Below are positions 26,291-35,216 of a DNA stretch of 64,000 nucleotides, piece by piece. The DNA is taken from assembly GCA_027494035.1 (NCBI GenBank), contig JAOSJQ010000018.1, forward strand, positions 34,694 to 98,693, read 5' to 3'. Position 1 is the first letter of the stretch, and each line of letters starts with the position of its first letter. The notes beneath the pieces were generated by a model, which did not search any database, was not told where the DNA came from, and saw only the letters and a list, made by a program, of their open reading frames with translations. The stretch comes from UTCFX2 sp002050125. Lineage in GTDB: Bacteria; Chloroflexota; Anaerolineae; Anaerolineales; UBA4823. Made by a program: the position numbers and the translations under genes.

Positions 26291-26396
26291 CGTAGAATTC
26301 CACGCAAGAGCAGCGTTTTTAGTGCTTTTGATTGGGCTTAAGCCTGGTAAAACTACTGAATGCATGGGGACTATTGCTATTGCTTCCGCTCTAGAA

Positions 26397-26414
26397 CGGA
26401 AGATTTTTCCGGTC
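26397..26414. repeat. third copy of the GGAAGATTTTTCC repeat
   Basis: This copy matches 25973-25990 exactly and lies 15 bases beyond the end of the HTH replication gene. Within the 32-bp extended form it starts at 26389. Confidence 0.7.
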
Positions 26415-26429
26415 AGAAAAGCACCGGAT

Positions 26430-26792
26430 TTATGGCTGTTTTTGCCAGAAAGACGCCTTAAGGTGCACCACATACAGATTGGGCCTGCCTTGTCCCCGGC
26501 GTTTAATCTCAACGAGCTTTACCGTCTCGAGCTCCTTAAGCCACGAGCGCACGCTGCGGTCGGTCACACCCATATCCTTACCCAGGCGCTCCTGGCCCGG
26601 AAAACACTCGTGCATTTCGCGGGCGTACTTGAGAAGCATGGCATAGGTAAGCTTCGCGCCAACAGAAATCTCGTTGCTTTCGAGGATAAAGTTCGGAACA
26701 CCGGTCCAACCCCTGGTAGTGGCGGCATCTGCCCCCTGAACGATGAGGTTGCGATCTTGAAAAGCTTGTGTGCTTCCGAGTAGCTCCATCAC
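26430..26792 (-). CDS. HTH replication-initiator-like protein
   Basis: The 120-residue protein has a central winged helix-turn-helix (TYAMLLKYAREMHECFPGQE, RLGKDMGVTDRSVRSWLKEL and RGQGRPNLYVV) of the HTH_36 type found in plasmid replication initiators and helix-turn-helix regulators. It is coupled to the upstream small gene by a four-base overlap and lies next to the repeat region. It may recognise the repeats there, but the binding target is not shown. Confidence 0.7.
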   Translation of the reverse strand: MMELLGSTQAFQDRNLIVQGADAATTRGWTGVPNFILESNEISVGAKLTYAMLLKYAREMHECFPGQERLGKDMGVTDRSVRSWLKELETVKLVEIKRRGQGRPNLYVVHLKASFWQKQP

Positions 26793-27169
26793 TCCTTCCC
26801 GGTGGAGTCAGGCTGCTCCACCTTGCCAAGAAAATCCCCAATGATGTAACGGTAAAGCTCTAGCTTTTTGACATTGAGTTGTCGGGCCAGATCGTCGAGT
26901 TCTTGTTGCCATTCATGTGGCACTTCTGCCTGGACCTTGACCTTGAGTTCATCGCGTAAGCGAAAACTGAATCCCTGGATGTCATCTCGACTTGGCAGGT
27001 CACGTACAACCTCACGTGAGTTCTCGCGTGGGATGTCGCGGGAGTTATCAAGTACCGGCGTGGGCTTCACCGTGGGTTCTCGCGTGGTTTTCCACGTGGA
27101 CTCTTGGGTGGATTCCTCTTGCTCGCGTTGCATAGCCTGAGCATAAACCGAAATGGCCTTATTCGACAT
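26789..27169 (-). CDS. small protein encoding 4-residue repeats, RHH-like C-terminus
   Basis: The 126-residue protein has an N-terminal part with a roughly four-residue period (STQESTWKTTREPTVKPTP, then SRDIPRENSREVVRDLPSRD) and a C-terminal helical domain (FRLRDELKVKVQAEVPHEWQ, ELDDLARQLNVKKLELYRYI) like a small DNA-binding or ribbon-helix-helix protein. The period mirrors the 12-base DNA repeat at 27000-27110. It may bind those repeats. Its start region overlaps the AAA ATPase stop. Confidence 0.6.
   Translation of the reverse strand: MSNKAISVYAQAMQREQEESTQESTWKTTREPTVKPTPVLDNSRDIPRENSREVVRDLPSRDDIQGFSFRLRDELKVKVQAEVPHEWQQELDDLARQLNVKKLELYRYIIGDFLGKVEQPDSTGKE
27000..27110. repeat. second array of 12-bp CACGTGA/CGCGTGG-type repeats (coding)
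   Basis: On the plus strand, units such as CACGTACAACCT, CACGTGAGTTCT, CGCGTGGGATGT and CGCGGGAGTTAT recur every 12 bases within the coding sequence of the small gene. They match the noncoding array at 26172-26290. Because 12 bases encode four residues, coding selection could also explain the period. Confidence 0.5.
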
Positions 27170-27998
27170 GATTCTCCTCTAGTAGGTGGTGTTCATCTAC
27201 AGCGTAGGTTGCACTCTCCGCTGTAGCTTTTTCTAGTCGGTTGGCAAAGGCGTGGGTGAGGGCAGAATTGCTGACCTTCACGAGATCGCGGGGCAAACCC
27301 TTGGTGTGCTCGTAGATGACCTCAAAAGCTGCATCTTCAAACGGCAATGGGAGCACACCACCCGCTGTTTTCCAGCGGTGCTCCATCATGGCGCGTGCGT
27401 CTTCCTTAGTAAGCGGGGAAAGTACACCAAACTGGGCTACTCGACTCATGAGCTCGCGGCGCTGTTTGAGCAGCGGAATGAGCTCTAACTGACCAAACAG
27501 AATGATCTGGATGAGCCGCTCGTTTTCGAGCATCATGTTGGTCAGCGTTTTGATCATGCCCAACATGTCGCGGTCTGGCCGCACGCTGTTGTCCAATTCT
27601 TGGGCCTCGTCTATAAGCAGAAGGGGAGTACGACCCTCAAGGACTTCCTTGGCCAGGAATTCCTGTAACTGGTCGAACGCGCCTTGCTTGGTGCGCGTTG
27701 GATTGAGGCCAAACTCTCCGGCGATAGCCTTGAGTAGGGCGGTGTCACTTGTCTGGTTGGTGTAGTTGAGCACAGCGATGGTGTAGGCTTCGTGATCGAA
27801 GCGCTTGCGCAGCATATTCAGAATTGTGGTTTTTCCCATACCCACATCACCGTAGACCACGGCAAGGCCGCTTTTGTTACGAATGGCGTACTCGCACTTG
27901 GCGACGCTCTCGGCGTGGCTTGGTGCCAGGTAGAAATACGTTGGGTCGGGCGAGGTGGTGAAGGGATTGTGTTGGAGATTGAAATACTGGCGGTACAT
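27159..27998 (-). CDS. ExeA/TniB-like AAA ATPase
   Basis: The 279-residue protein starts with MYRQYFNLQHNPFTTSPDP, a typical start of ExeA/TniB-type ATPases. Walker A is GDVGMGKTT (about residues 50-58) and Walker B is LLLIDEAQEL (about residues 126-135), with a sensor region QIILFGQLELIPLL. These ATPases act as DNA-loading or target-selecting partners in transposition, secretion and replication. Here it is first in a set with the small repeat-coding gene and the HTH protein. It may load the replication machinery of the element. Confidence 0.8.
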   Translation of the reverse strand: MYRQYFNLQHNPFTTSPDPTYFYLAPSHAESVAKCEYAIRNKSGLAVVYGDVGMGKTTILNMLRKRFDHEAYTIAVLNYTNQTSDTALLKAIAGEFGLNPTRTKQGAFDQLQEFLAKEVLEGRTPLLLIDEAQELDNSVRPDRDMLGMIKTLTNMMLENERLIQIILFGQLELIPLLKQRRELMSRVAQFGVLSPLTKEDARAMMEHRWKTAGGVLPLPFEDAAFEVIYEHTKGLPRDLVKVSNSALTHAFANRLEKATAESATYAVDEHHLLEENHVE

Positions 27999-28149
27999 AT
28001 GGTGTGCGGCGTCGTGTCAATGCGGCTGACACGAGCGCACCATCATCAAAGCATGTTGAACTATGGCTGTCAACGACCCAAAATCGGTCGGTCATACCGC
28101 AATAACGCAAGAAGCTGAAGTCCAGGGAAAATCGTCAGTTATGGCTTTC

Positions 28150-29142
28150 TCAGCGCGGCAGAAGCATGTCCGCGAGCGACTTTATGGTCGCGGTGAAGCT
28201 GGCATCCATTCCCTGATGTCCTCGCCATTTCATCCAGAAGTCGATGATACTGCCGCCCCCGCAGCCAGCATAACAATGCCAGAAGTTCTCCTCTCGGTTC
28301 ACGCCGAAGCTCTTGTGTTGATCTTCATGGAACGGGCAGCAGCCGGTCGCGTTCTGATCGAGCTCGACGTAGCGCCGCACGAAATCGTAGACGCTGATCG
28401 AGTTCTTCAGGCGCTCGGATAGCGTGGCTCCGGCTGGTTCAGGGCGGGGTTCTGGAAAAAGCGGCTTGACCTGGGAAAGGTCAACGCTCGACTGCTTTAA
28501 GCACACTTGCCGGATATAGGCAGGCGGCACAATCTGTGGCACCGACATAATGCGTACTTGCTCGCGCACGCTAGGCGCAATGGGCGCGCCTTCAGGGGTG
28601 ACGAAATAATACCGTTGGCCGGTCAGGCGGTGCTTTCCGAGCGGCAAGCGAACCAACGAGCCGGGGCCGGTTTTGAGCTCGGATTGCTTTGGGAATAGCT
28701 CAATGCCTTGCAGGTCGTAGCGTCCAAGGAGGCGCTGCCCAAACTGCCGGGCTGATGATCCTGGGATGGGGGAGAAGAACAGCCACAAATGTCCGCCGCG
28801 CCGGGAGGGTTCCAGATAGGCAGTGATGCCATCTTGTTCCAGGTCTTTCGTCATTTTGAGGAGCTCAGCCCACTGTTCAGGCGTGTCGGCATCCAAACAG
28901 AGCCAGCGGGCCTGATCGCGCTCATCCAGCGCATACGCGCCGAGCGTCATTATCCCCTTGATGTGTGCTTGTAAGTAGTCGAGTTGGAAACGACGTTTGA
29001 GGGTGAGGTATCGTCCGTCCTCAGTCTGAATGGGATAGCAGTCCTGACGAGGAATGAACGTCTTGGCATACCGACGCAAGATGTCCCGGTCTAGCTCTGG
29101 AGATGGTGGTTTTTCCCTGCCCCTCACACGAACATTATACAA
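28150..29142 (-). CDS. archaeo-eukaryotic-type primase with CHC2 zinc finger
   Basis: The protein has an archaeo-eukaryotic primase-like core (WLCLDADTPEQWAELLKM and ITAYLEPSRRGGHLWLFFSP) followed by a C-terminal DnaG-type CHC2 zinc finger (CCPFHEDQHKSF, then HCYAGCGG). It would synthesise primers for element replication. The frame extends to 29304, but the upstream part overlaps the Phd gene and looks non-coding. I use the TTG at 29142, and the start is uncertain. Confidence 0.7.
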   Translation of the reverse strand: MYNVRVRGREKPPSPELDRDILRRYAKTFIPRQDCYPIQTEDGRYLTLKRRFQLDYLQAHIKGIMTLGAYALDERDQARWLCLDADTPEQWAELLKMTKDLEQDGITAYLEPSRRGGHLWLFFSPIPGSSARQFGQRLLGRYDLQGIELFPKQSELKTGPGSLVRLPLGKHRLTGQRYYFVTPEGAPIAPSVREQVRIMSVPQIVPPAYIRQVCLKQSSVDLSQVKPLFPEPRPEPAGATLSERLKNSISVYDFVRRYVELDQNATGCCPFHEDQHKSFGVNREENFWHCYAGCGGGSIIDFWMKWRGHQGMDASFTATIKSLADMLLPR

Positions 29143-29185
29143 AACGGTGGGGACGTATTGGAGTAGCGGCAAGTTTTGGCTGGCT

Positions 29186-29392
29186 CTATTGGGTGACTCG
29201 CTCGGCGCTATGCTTGAGCGCTTCGTAGTCGGCAACAGGGAGCATAACCAGAACAGGGAGTCCGTCACGCTCGACGATGAGGTGCTGCTTGTCTTTGAAC
29301 ACACGGCGCATCGTTTCGCCGATATTACGCTGAAGTTGAGTAGAAGAGATGATTTCAGGGGTGAGATTTGACTTGTTGGGTGATTGGATCAT
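29186..29392 (-). CDS. Phd/YefM-family antitoxin
   Basis: The 68-residue protein has the Phd/YefM N-terminal pattern (ISSTQLQRNIGETMRRVFKD and HLIVERDGLPVLVMLPVADY). It would bind DNA and repress its own operon. No toxin partner is adjacent. It lies just upstream of the primase gene on the same strand, so it may regulate that gene. Confidence 0.75.
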   Translation of the reverse strand: MIQSPNKSNLTPEIISSTQLQRNIGETMRRVFKDKQHLIVERDGLPVLVMLPVADYEALKHSAERVTQ

Positions 29393-29457
29393 TCATAATA
29401 GTTTAGCATCAGTACGTAGGGCTATGTATTCCGGGCTATTGGGTTAGATTCTGATTG

Positions 29458-29811
29458 TCAGTACTGATCAATCCAGAATTCCCAGCTTTTCCGTTCGAGG
29501 TCGTAAGCTCCCTGGAGGGCAGTATCATCCGGCAGAATGCGGCCCTTTTCCCAGTCGCCGTCACGCGCGATCCCCATGAAGGCGGTGACAGTGACCTCGC
29601 CATCTTCCTGGCGCAGTTCTACCCAACCACCAGCCATAAGGTCCATCTCAAACAACTGGCCGACCTTGAAAGTGAACTCTTCGGAGTATTCGACATAACC
29701 AGCCTCATCTGGCTCAAGCTCGCCCATCGTAATACTGGTGGGTTCCAGATCGTAAGGGATAGCCTCGACGGCTTGCTCGAAAAGGTCTTCAAGTGATTCA
29801 GGTTGAGTCAT
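29458..29811 (-). CDS. hypothetical acidic protein
   Basis: The 117-residue protein is acidic (ESLEDLFEQAVEAI, GELEPDEAGYVEYSEEF) and has no recognised domain. The ribosome site GGGAGGTGT precedes ATG 29811. It is probably a single small soluble protein; nothing in it points to a role. Confidence 0.55.
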   Translation of the reverse strand: MTQPESLEDLFEQAVEAIPYDLEPTSITMGELEPDEAGYVEYSEEFTFKVGQLFEMDLMAGGWVELRQEDGEVTVTAFMGIARDGDWEKGRILPDDTALQGAYDLERKSWEFWIDQY

Positions 29812-30286
29812 ACACCTCCCGTTATCTATTATATGTATTGTTACTTAATATTATATAACAATACGTATAACAAACAAGGGGCAGATCAGAGATAGGCGCG
29901 TATGCATCCGCGTTTTTGGGTTGTGTGTTCGGAGTTGTTGAGAATGGGATGAATACAGCTCAGCGGTCTGTAAGCGCCTGTTATCAACGGGCTGGGAGGT
30001 GGGCGCGGATCGCCAGACCAAAGCCTGACAGATGCGAAGCTAAGTCGGTGATTAGCAGACTTAGAACACACATTGGAACGATTTCAAAATTGCTAAGAAT
30101 CGCTGAATCAAATAATCCTCCCTCTCTCCTCATATACATAGTAGTGGGGGGTGGTGCGGAGGGGAGTTTGCCACGTTTTTCGGCGGATTTCAGCCCGTTT
30201 TCCGGTGAAAACTACGGTTACGCGTTACCGTAGGGGAAACCGTAGCAGATCAGGGCCAGATTATGGATTGGGGAGAACAGCAAGGA
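29812..30286. other. 475-base gene-free stretch with inverted repeats
   Basis: No convincing gene is present. It holds the promoter side of the acidic protein and an operator-like set CTACGGT (30212-30218), ACCGTAG (30227-30233) and ACCGTAG again (30239-30245). Confidence 0.5.
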
Positions 30287-31009
30287 TTAGTAGTCCCAGT
30301 GCTCGTGGGCCAAAGGTTCGCGATTCAACTCGTCACGTAGAAGACGCCAACTTGGCAGGAACTTGTCCATTAGTCCGATAAACCGGTCGTTGTGGTGCCG
30401 TTCCAGCAGATGTACCATCTCGTGAACAATGATGTACTCCAGGCATTGCGTTGGTTTCTTAACTAGTTCCAGATTCAGCCAAATCCGGCGCGCCTCAATA
30501 TTGCAGCTACCCCACTTGGTCTTCATTTGCCTTACACCCCAATCGGCAACCTCAACACCAATAACCGGCTCCCACTTGGCAAAGAGTAGGGGAATAGCTT
30601 CCTTGAGCTGTCTGCGATACCACGCTAACATCACGCGCTCGCGCTGAGCGGTGTCGCCGCCCGGACGAACAATCAGTTCAATTTTCGTGTTATGCCGAAT
30701 GACAACCCCCTGTTTTTCAGGAAGATAGAGCACGTTGAGCAAGTACCGATTGCCTTGAAAATAGTGACTTTCACCAGAGACATATTCCCGTGCCGACTGC
30801 CGTTCTTGTGCCACAAATTTCGCTTGTTGGCGCTTGATCCATCCCAGTTTAGAGATGACCGCCAGCCGCACGGCCTCATCATCCACGCGCAGTGGTGCGG
30901 CCACCCGTACCCTGCCGCTGGGTGGATAAACGGCGACGTGTAGATTCTTGATGTCTTTGCGAACGACATCCACAACCAGATCGTTCACAATGATCTGGTG
31001 CATACTCAA
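30287..31009 (-). CDS. YgjP/SprT-like metalloprotease
   Basis: The 240-residue protein carries HEMVH (H196, E197, H200) and a downstream H206, the zinc-binding pattern of YgjP-like (DUF45, M48-type) metallopeptidases. It also has the conserved MKTKWGSCN segment. Its start overlaps the hsdR stop by four bases, so it is the last gene of the restriction-modification operon. YgjP-like genes are often found next to type I restriction systems, with no established role. Confidence 0.8.
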   Translation of the reverse strand: MSMHQIIVNDLVVDVVRKDIKNLHVAVYPPSGRVRVAAPLRVDDEAVRLAVISKLGWIKRQQAKFVAQERQSAREYVSGESHYFQGNRYLLNVLYLPEKQGVVIRHNTKIELIVRPGGDTAQRERVMLAWYRRQLKEAIPLLFAKWEPVIGVEVADWGVRQMKTKWGSCNIEARRIWLNLELVKKPTQCLEYIIVHEMVHLLERHHNDRFIGLMDKFLPSWRLLRDELNREPLAHEHWDY

Positions 31010-34000
31010 TACTCGCTTTGATTCTTAACGAGCTCAAAAACTTGATCGGTCAATGCCTGGTCTTTCAGATGCTTACGGATAGCAAGCCAAACCTCTCTTT
31101 CCTTGACCCTGTGGCCCCGCCAACCATCTTTTTTGGTCTGGCGAATTTCAGTGTCCAGTGAGAGGGCAAGTTGTTCATCATTTCCCAAGTTATCGAAGAG
31201 CGCCCGCTTAGCCCGGGTATCGAGCGACTTGGGGTAAGAGGTTCCAATGGTGGGATTATTGACCTGTTTGGCTAAGGCCACGATTCGTGAGAGATATTCC
31301 TCGTACTCCAACGCTCTTTGTTTCCGTTCCTGAATGAGCGTATCGAGCAAATCCGACATGCGCTCGTAATACTTCGGATTGATCGGATTCTCGTCAATAA
31401 TCACCCGACGCAAGTTGTTTTCAATGGTTTCGGCGATAGCTTCAGGATTACTGGCGATCCCCTCAGGGAGATCATTCACGGCGTCGGGACCACGCTCAAC
31501 AATGAGCTCCACGAGTGTTAGGTCATCAAAGGCCGAGACTTTTTCGCTCTCTTCGGCGCGGATATAGGTGTCAATTAGGTGGCGCATAGCGGGCTCATAC
31601 ATTTTTAGGTCAATGTAATCGCCGCTGGCTATCTTGACCTCAGTTCGCACTTTCTCGTAGTAATCGACTTCCCTCTTGATCGTCTCTGTTTCTGACTCAC
31701 TATAACCGGCATCCTGCATTTCGTTGGCAAGATTGGCATAGGCGCGAATCAAAGACACTGTGAGCTTGTAGAGCGCAAGGCGTTTCGGTTCGTTTTCCTT
31801 GAGCGCATCCTTATCGGTAGTGTCTTCCGCACAGAAATACCGGATGTAAGCTTGGGTATCTTTAGGCGGATCGACCGGTTCGCAGAGGGCCTTTATGGCT
31901 TCGCGCGCCTCTTCCAGCCGTTCCCGGCCTTTGTCCAGACGGTCGCTCAGCAATCCGGCGACATCTTCCTCATCAAAGTCATCGAACGCGCCTGACGTGT
32001 AATCATGTACCGACCCTTCCAAGCTCTGGAATAGGTCTTTGTAATCCACGATGTAGCCATATTCCTTATCGTCACCATCTAGCCGGTTTACCCGGCAGAT
32101 AGCCTGGAACAGGCCATGATCGCGCATCTGCTTATCGATATAGAGATAGGTCGCCGACGGTGCATCAAAACCAGTCAACAACTTGTCTACCACGATCAGC
32201 AACTTCATTTGTCCCGGCTCTTCGACGAACTTTTTCTTTACTTCTCTCTCAAAAACATCTGGGTCTTTGCCACCCAGCATCTCCTCGTAAATATCGTACT
32301 GCCTGAGTTTTTCGGTCAAACCTTCGCCGGTCGTTTCACCTTTAATGTCACTAGGGGATGGCCGGTAAGAGGTCACGATGGCGCATTTGTCAAATCCATG
32401 TGAGACAAACAACTCGTAAAACTTGCAGGCTTGGTAGATGCTCCCGGAGACCAGTAGGGCATTCCCGCGTCCGCTTTGCAGACGATCCTTGGTTTCCATG
32501 TCCAATAGGATATCTGCAACAATCGTCTCCAGGCGCGACTTCGAACTGAGAACCTTTTGCATGGTGCCCCATTTTTGCTTGAGTTGTGCCAGCGCGACGT
32601 CATTCAACCCCTTGGTTTTTTTGTCAAACCAAAGATCAATCTTCTCTTGTGAGGTGATGTTCTGGTCAATGTCGCGGGCTTCGTAACGCAGGTCTAGTAC
32701 GACCTTGTCTTTGACCGCCTCATCGTATTTGTAGGTGTGAATGTACCCTCCAAATACCTCGATGCTTTTTTGCTTATCAGCTTTGAGTAGTGGGGTGCCC
32801 GTGAAACCGATAAATACCGCATTAGGCAAGATCTGCTTCATGGCTTCGTGCAGCACGCCCGATTGCGTGCGATGGCACTCATCCACAAAGACGAAAATGT
32901 TTCCCTTTGCCTTGAAATCAGGTGTCAGGCTGCGCCTCAACTCATCCACGTATCCGGCAATATCACCTTCTTCTTTGCCTGCGAACTTATGGATCAGCGA
33001 GCACATTAGCCAGGGCTTGGCTGCGTTGAGCTGCGTAAGGAGATCCTGCCCACTCTTGGTACGATAAATATCCTCGTTGACCCCCTGATAGACCCGCTCG
33101 ATTTGCTCGTCCAACTCGGTGCGGTCCGTGATGACCAGTACGCGGGGGTCAGTCACATGTTCCCGAATCCACTTGGTTAACCAGACCATCGTCAGGCTTT
33201 TGCCGCTTCCCTGGGTATGCCAGATGATTCCACCCTCACGCCGACGCACATACTCCTGTGTGGCCTTCACTCCAAAGTACTGGTTTGGACGACAGATCTT
33301 TTTTACACCGGCGTCGAAGACAATAAAGTCATGGATGATTTCTAGGAAACGCGGTTTTTCGCATAATTGCAGTAAGTGCCGGTCGAGCAAATTCTCAACC
33401 GTGCTGTCTTCTTTCCAGGTTAGGTAGTATTTTTCCGGCGTTTCAATGGTTGCATAGCGCAGCCCCTGGGTGTCATTACCCGCCATAACCAACTGCACCG
33501 TACCGAAGAAAGGTTTGATGAATCGATTTTGCTGGTTGTCCAGGTTTTGGCGAATGCCCTCTGAGACCCCGACCACCGAACGCTTGAGTTCCAGCACACC
33601 CAGTGCAATGCCGTTGACATACAGCACCACGTCCGGACGCTTGTCGTGTTCGCCGCGCACCGTTACCTCTTCGGCGATGGTAAAGTGGTTATTAAGCGGG
33701 TTTTTCCAGTCGATCAGCCAGACAGTTTCGGTATTCTCGCCTACGTCAGGCAGCACCTTCACCCCGTAGCGCAGCAGGCCATACAGGTCTTTACTGAGGT
33801 CGTAGAGGCTTTTGCTCTGGTCGCTCACAGCCTTGTTGACGTCAAACATGGCTTTGGCGATCAGGACTTCGTTGTATCCCTGCTCCCGTAGGTAAGCACG
33901 CAGAGCAGACTCTTCGATGTTCCGGTTATCCTCGCGCTTTTCCCAGTTGCCCAGATACGTATAGTCCAAGGCGTCTTGAAACAATCTGACTACCCGGTTC

Positions 34001-34035
34001 TGGGTAGCGCGCTCGATTTGTCCAACTGTGCTCAT
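31006..34035 (-). CDS. hsdR: type I restriction enzyme, R subunit
   Basis: The 1009-residue motor and nuclease subunit cuts DNA that lacks the system's methylation. The N-terminal nuclease motif is RPDVVLYVNGIALGVLELK (D...ExK). The translocase has TQGSGKS (Walker A), VFVDECHRTQSG (DECH) and VNRLDG in the C-terminal helicase region. It is coupled by overlaps to hsdS upstream and the YgjP-like gene downstream. Confidence 0.93.
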   Translation of the reverse strand: MSTVGQIERATQNRVVRLFQDALDYTYLGNWEKREDNRNIEESALRAYLREQGYNEVLIAKAMFDVNKAVSDQSKSLYDLSKDLYGLLRYGVKVLPDVGENTETVWLIDWKNPLNNHFTIAEEVTVRGEHDKRPDVVLYVNGIALGVLELKRSVVGVSEGIRQNLDNQQNRFIKPFFGTVQLVMAGNDTQGLRYATIETPEKYYLTWKEDSTVENLLDRHLLQLCEKPRFLEIIHDFIVFDAGVKKICRPNQYFGVKATQEYVRRREGGIIWHTQGSGKSLTMVWLTKWIREHVTDPRVLVITDRTELDEQIERVYQGVNEDIYRTKSGQDLLTQLNAAKPWLMCSLIHKFAGKEEGDIAGYVDELRRSLTPDFKAKGNIFVFVDECHRTQSGVLHEAMKQILPNAVFIGFTGTPLLKADKQKSIEVFGGYIHTYKYDEAVKDKVVLDLRYEARDIDQNITSQEKIDLWFDKKTKGLNDVALAQLKQKWGTMQKVLSSKSRLETIVADILLDMETKDRLQSGRGNALLVSGSIYQACKFYELFVSHGFDKCAIVTSYRPSPSDIKGETTGEGLTEKLRQYDIYEEMLGGKDPDVFEREVKKKFVEEPGQMKLLIVVDKLLTGFDAPSATYLYIDKQMRDHGLFQAICRVNRLDGDDKEYGYIVDYKDLFQSLEGSVHDYTSGAFDDFDEEDVAGLLSDRLDKGRERLEEAREAIKALCEPVDPPKDTQAYIRYFCAEDTTDKDALKENEPKRLALYKLTVSLIRAYANLANEMQDAGYSESETETIKREVDYYEKVRTEVKIASGDYIDLKMYEPAMRHLIDTYIRAEESEKVSAFDDLTLVELIVERGPDAVNDLPEGIASNPEAIAETIENNLRRVIIDENPINPKYYERMSDLLDTLIQERKQRALEYEEYLSRIVALAKQVNNPTIGTSYPKSLDTRAKRALFDNLGNDEQLALSLDTEIRQTKKDGWRGHRVKEREVWLAIRKHLKDQALTDQVFELVKNQSEY

Positions 34036-35216
34036 ATCAACCTCGTTTTGCCGGTGAGTAACTCTTGCATCATACCCTGCTTGAGGGCTCTAGTTTTCTC
34101 TCGCCGCTTTTCGAGCGCGGCGATTTCGGCATCCATGTCAGAGAGGACCGCAGCGATGGCGGTTTGTTCTTTTGGAGAAGGAACATCAATCTCTAAGTGT
34201 TGATATTCTGAAATGTAATACCGCTTGTGGTCTCCTAGCGAGAATTTGATCGCCTGCATTTTCTCAAATACGAAGCGCAGGTCTATTTCTTTGTGTTTAG
34301 GTTTGAGCAATTTGATAGCAGAGGATTTTACCTTGAACGGAAAATCCACATATCTGCTTGCAGTAGTGAAATCATCAAAGACGATCACGGGTAGATTCTG
34401 ATAAATCCCGTTTTCTTCATTGGTGTATCCAAGAATAAACGTCTTCCCTGCGGTTAGCACTGGCGTGCCGCTATCGTCGTATTCAGTGTCTTTGACTAGA
34501 TATCTGCCTGGTTGTTCATAATCCAGGAGATCTCCCAACTGCTTTGTCTCCCAGGCTTCGCTGAATCCCGGCAAGCGCGTCTTACCAGTGATCAGCGCTT
34601 GCATTGCGCTCTGCTTGACATCGCGCTTCTTGGCAATAAGGTCATCCAACGCAGCAATTTGGTCATCGACATCGTTCAATACTTCGGCAATGGCGTGTTG
34701 TTCTTCAATCGTTGGCGGAAGCGGGATTGTATATCGCTTGAGCCAAGCGTATTCAATGCTTTCAACTGTTGTTCCTGTCTTCATACAAATTGATAAGATG
34801 TGAGAACCTTTATGGAGCAAGACATGAAGCAGATAATCAGCTACTATTTTTTTGTTTGGAATGACAGCTTTCAAATCTTGGTTGATTGCAACTGGCACAA
34901 TATTTGTGGCTACTGGGAGGTATTTTCTGAGAATGCCACTTCGCATGACTACCAAAACCGCACCTTCATCAAGCAGAATTGTGCTTGATTCCCTCACTGA
35001 AGCCTCGGTGATTTTATATAGAGTGTGAGACAGTCTATTGACTTTAACATCACCGGAAGAAACCCAAGGGATAGTTCCGTTTGACCAATACGCTAAATGT
35101 GACTTTGAAGGTGTACCACCACCTTTCCAAGTCCCCAGTTCCTCCAAACTTATAGGATTCCAATCTTCAGGAATCACACCAACCTCAGTCTGCTTATAAC
35201 CTGGTTTCACTACCAT
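34032..35216 (-). CDS. hsdS: type I restriction enzyme, S subunit (specificity)
   Basis: The 394-residue protein has two target recognition domains (about residues 20-180 and 215-370), each followed by a conserved helical spacer: EEQHAIAEVLNDVDDQIAALDDL and QTAIAAVLSDMDAEIAALEKR, the second split by a short join. It sets the two halves of the recognition sequence for HsdM and HsdR. It overlaps hsdM by seven bases and hsdR by four. The recognition sequence cannot be predicted by eye. Confidence 0.92.
   Translation of the reverse strand: MVVKPGYKQTEVGVIPEDWNPISLEELGTWKGGGTPSKSHLAYWSNGTIPWVSSGDVKVNRLSHTLYKITEASVRESSTILLDEGAVLVVMRSGILRKYLPVATNIVPVAINQDLKAVIPNKKIVADYLLHVLLHKGSHILSICMKTGTTVESIEYAWLKRYTIPLPPTIEEQHAIAEVLNDVDDQIAALDDLIAKKRDVKQSAMQALITGKTRLPGFSEAWETKQLGDLLDYEQPGRYLVKDTEYDDSGTPVLTAGKTFILGYTNEENGIYQNLPVIVFDDFTTASRYVDFPFKVKSSAIKLLKPKHKEIDLRFVFEKMQAIKFSLGDHKRYYISEYQHLEIDVPSPKEQTAIAAVLSDMDAEIAALEKRREKTRALKQGMMQELLTGKTRLI

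Larger units (their letters stand above)
25326..26429. other. gene-free repeat region, candidate origin
   Basis: About 1.1 kb without a convincing gene lies between the mobilisation and replication gene groups. It holds three copies of GGAAGATTTTTCCGGTC and an array of degenerate 12-bp repeats. Open frames here have odd composition and are not believed. The position beside an HTH protein, ATPase and primase set suggests an origin or partition site. Confidence 0.5.

Noticed and set aside
26112..26783. 223-residue plus-strand open frame across the 12-bp array
   Set aside because: It overlaps the HTH replication gene on the other strand, and its repeated residues come from the DNA repeat.
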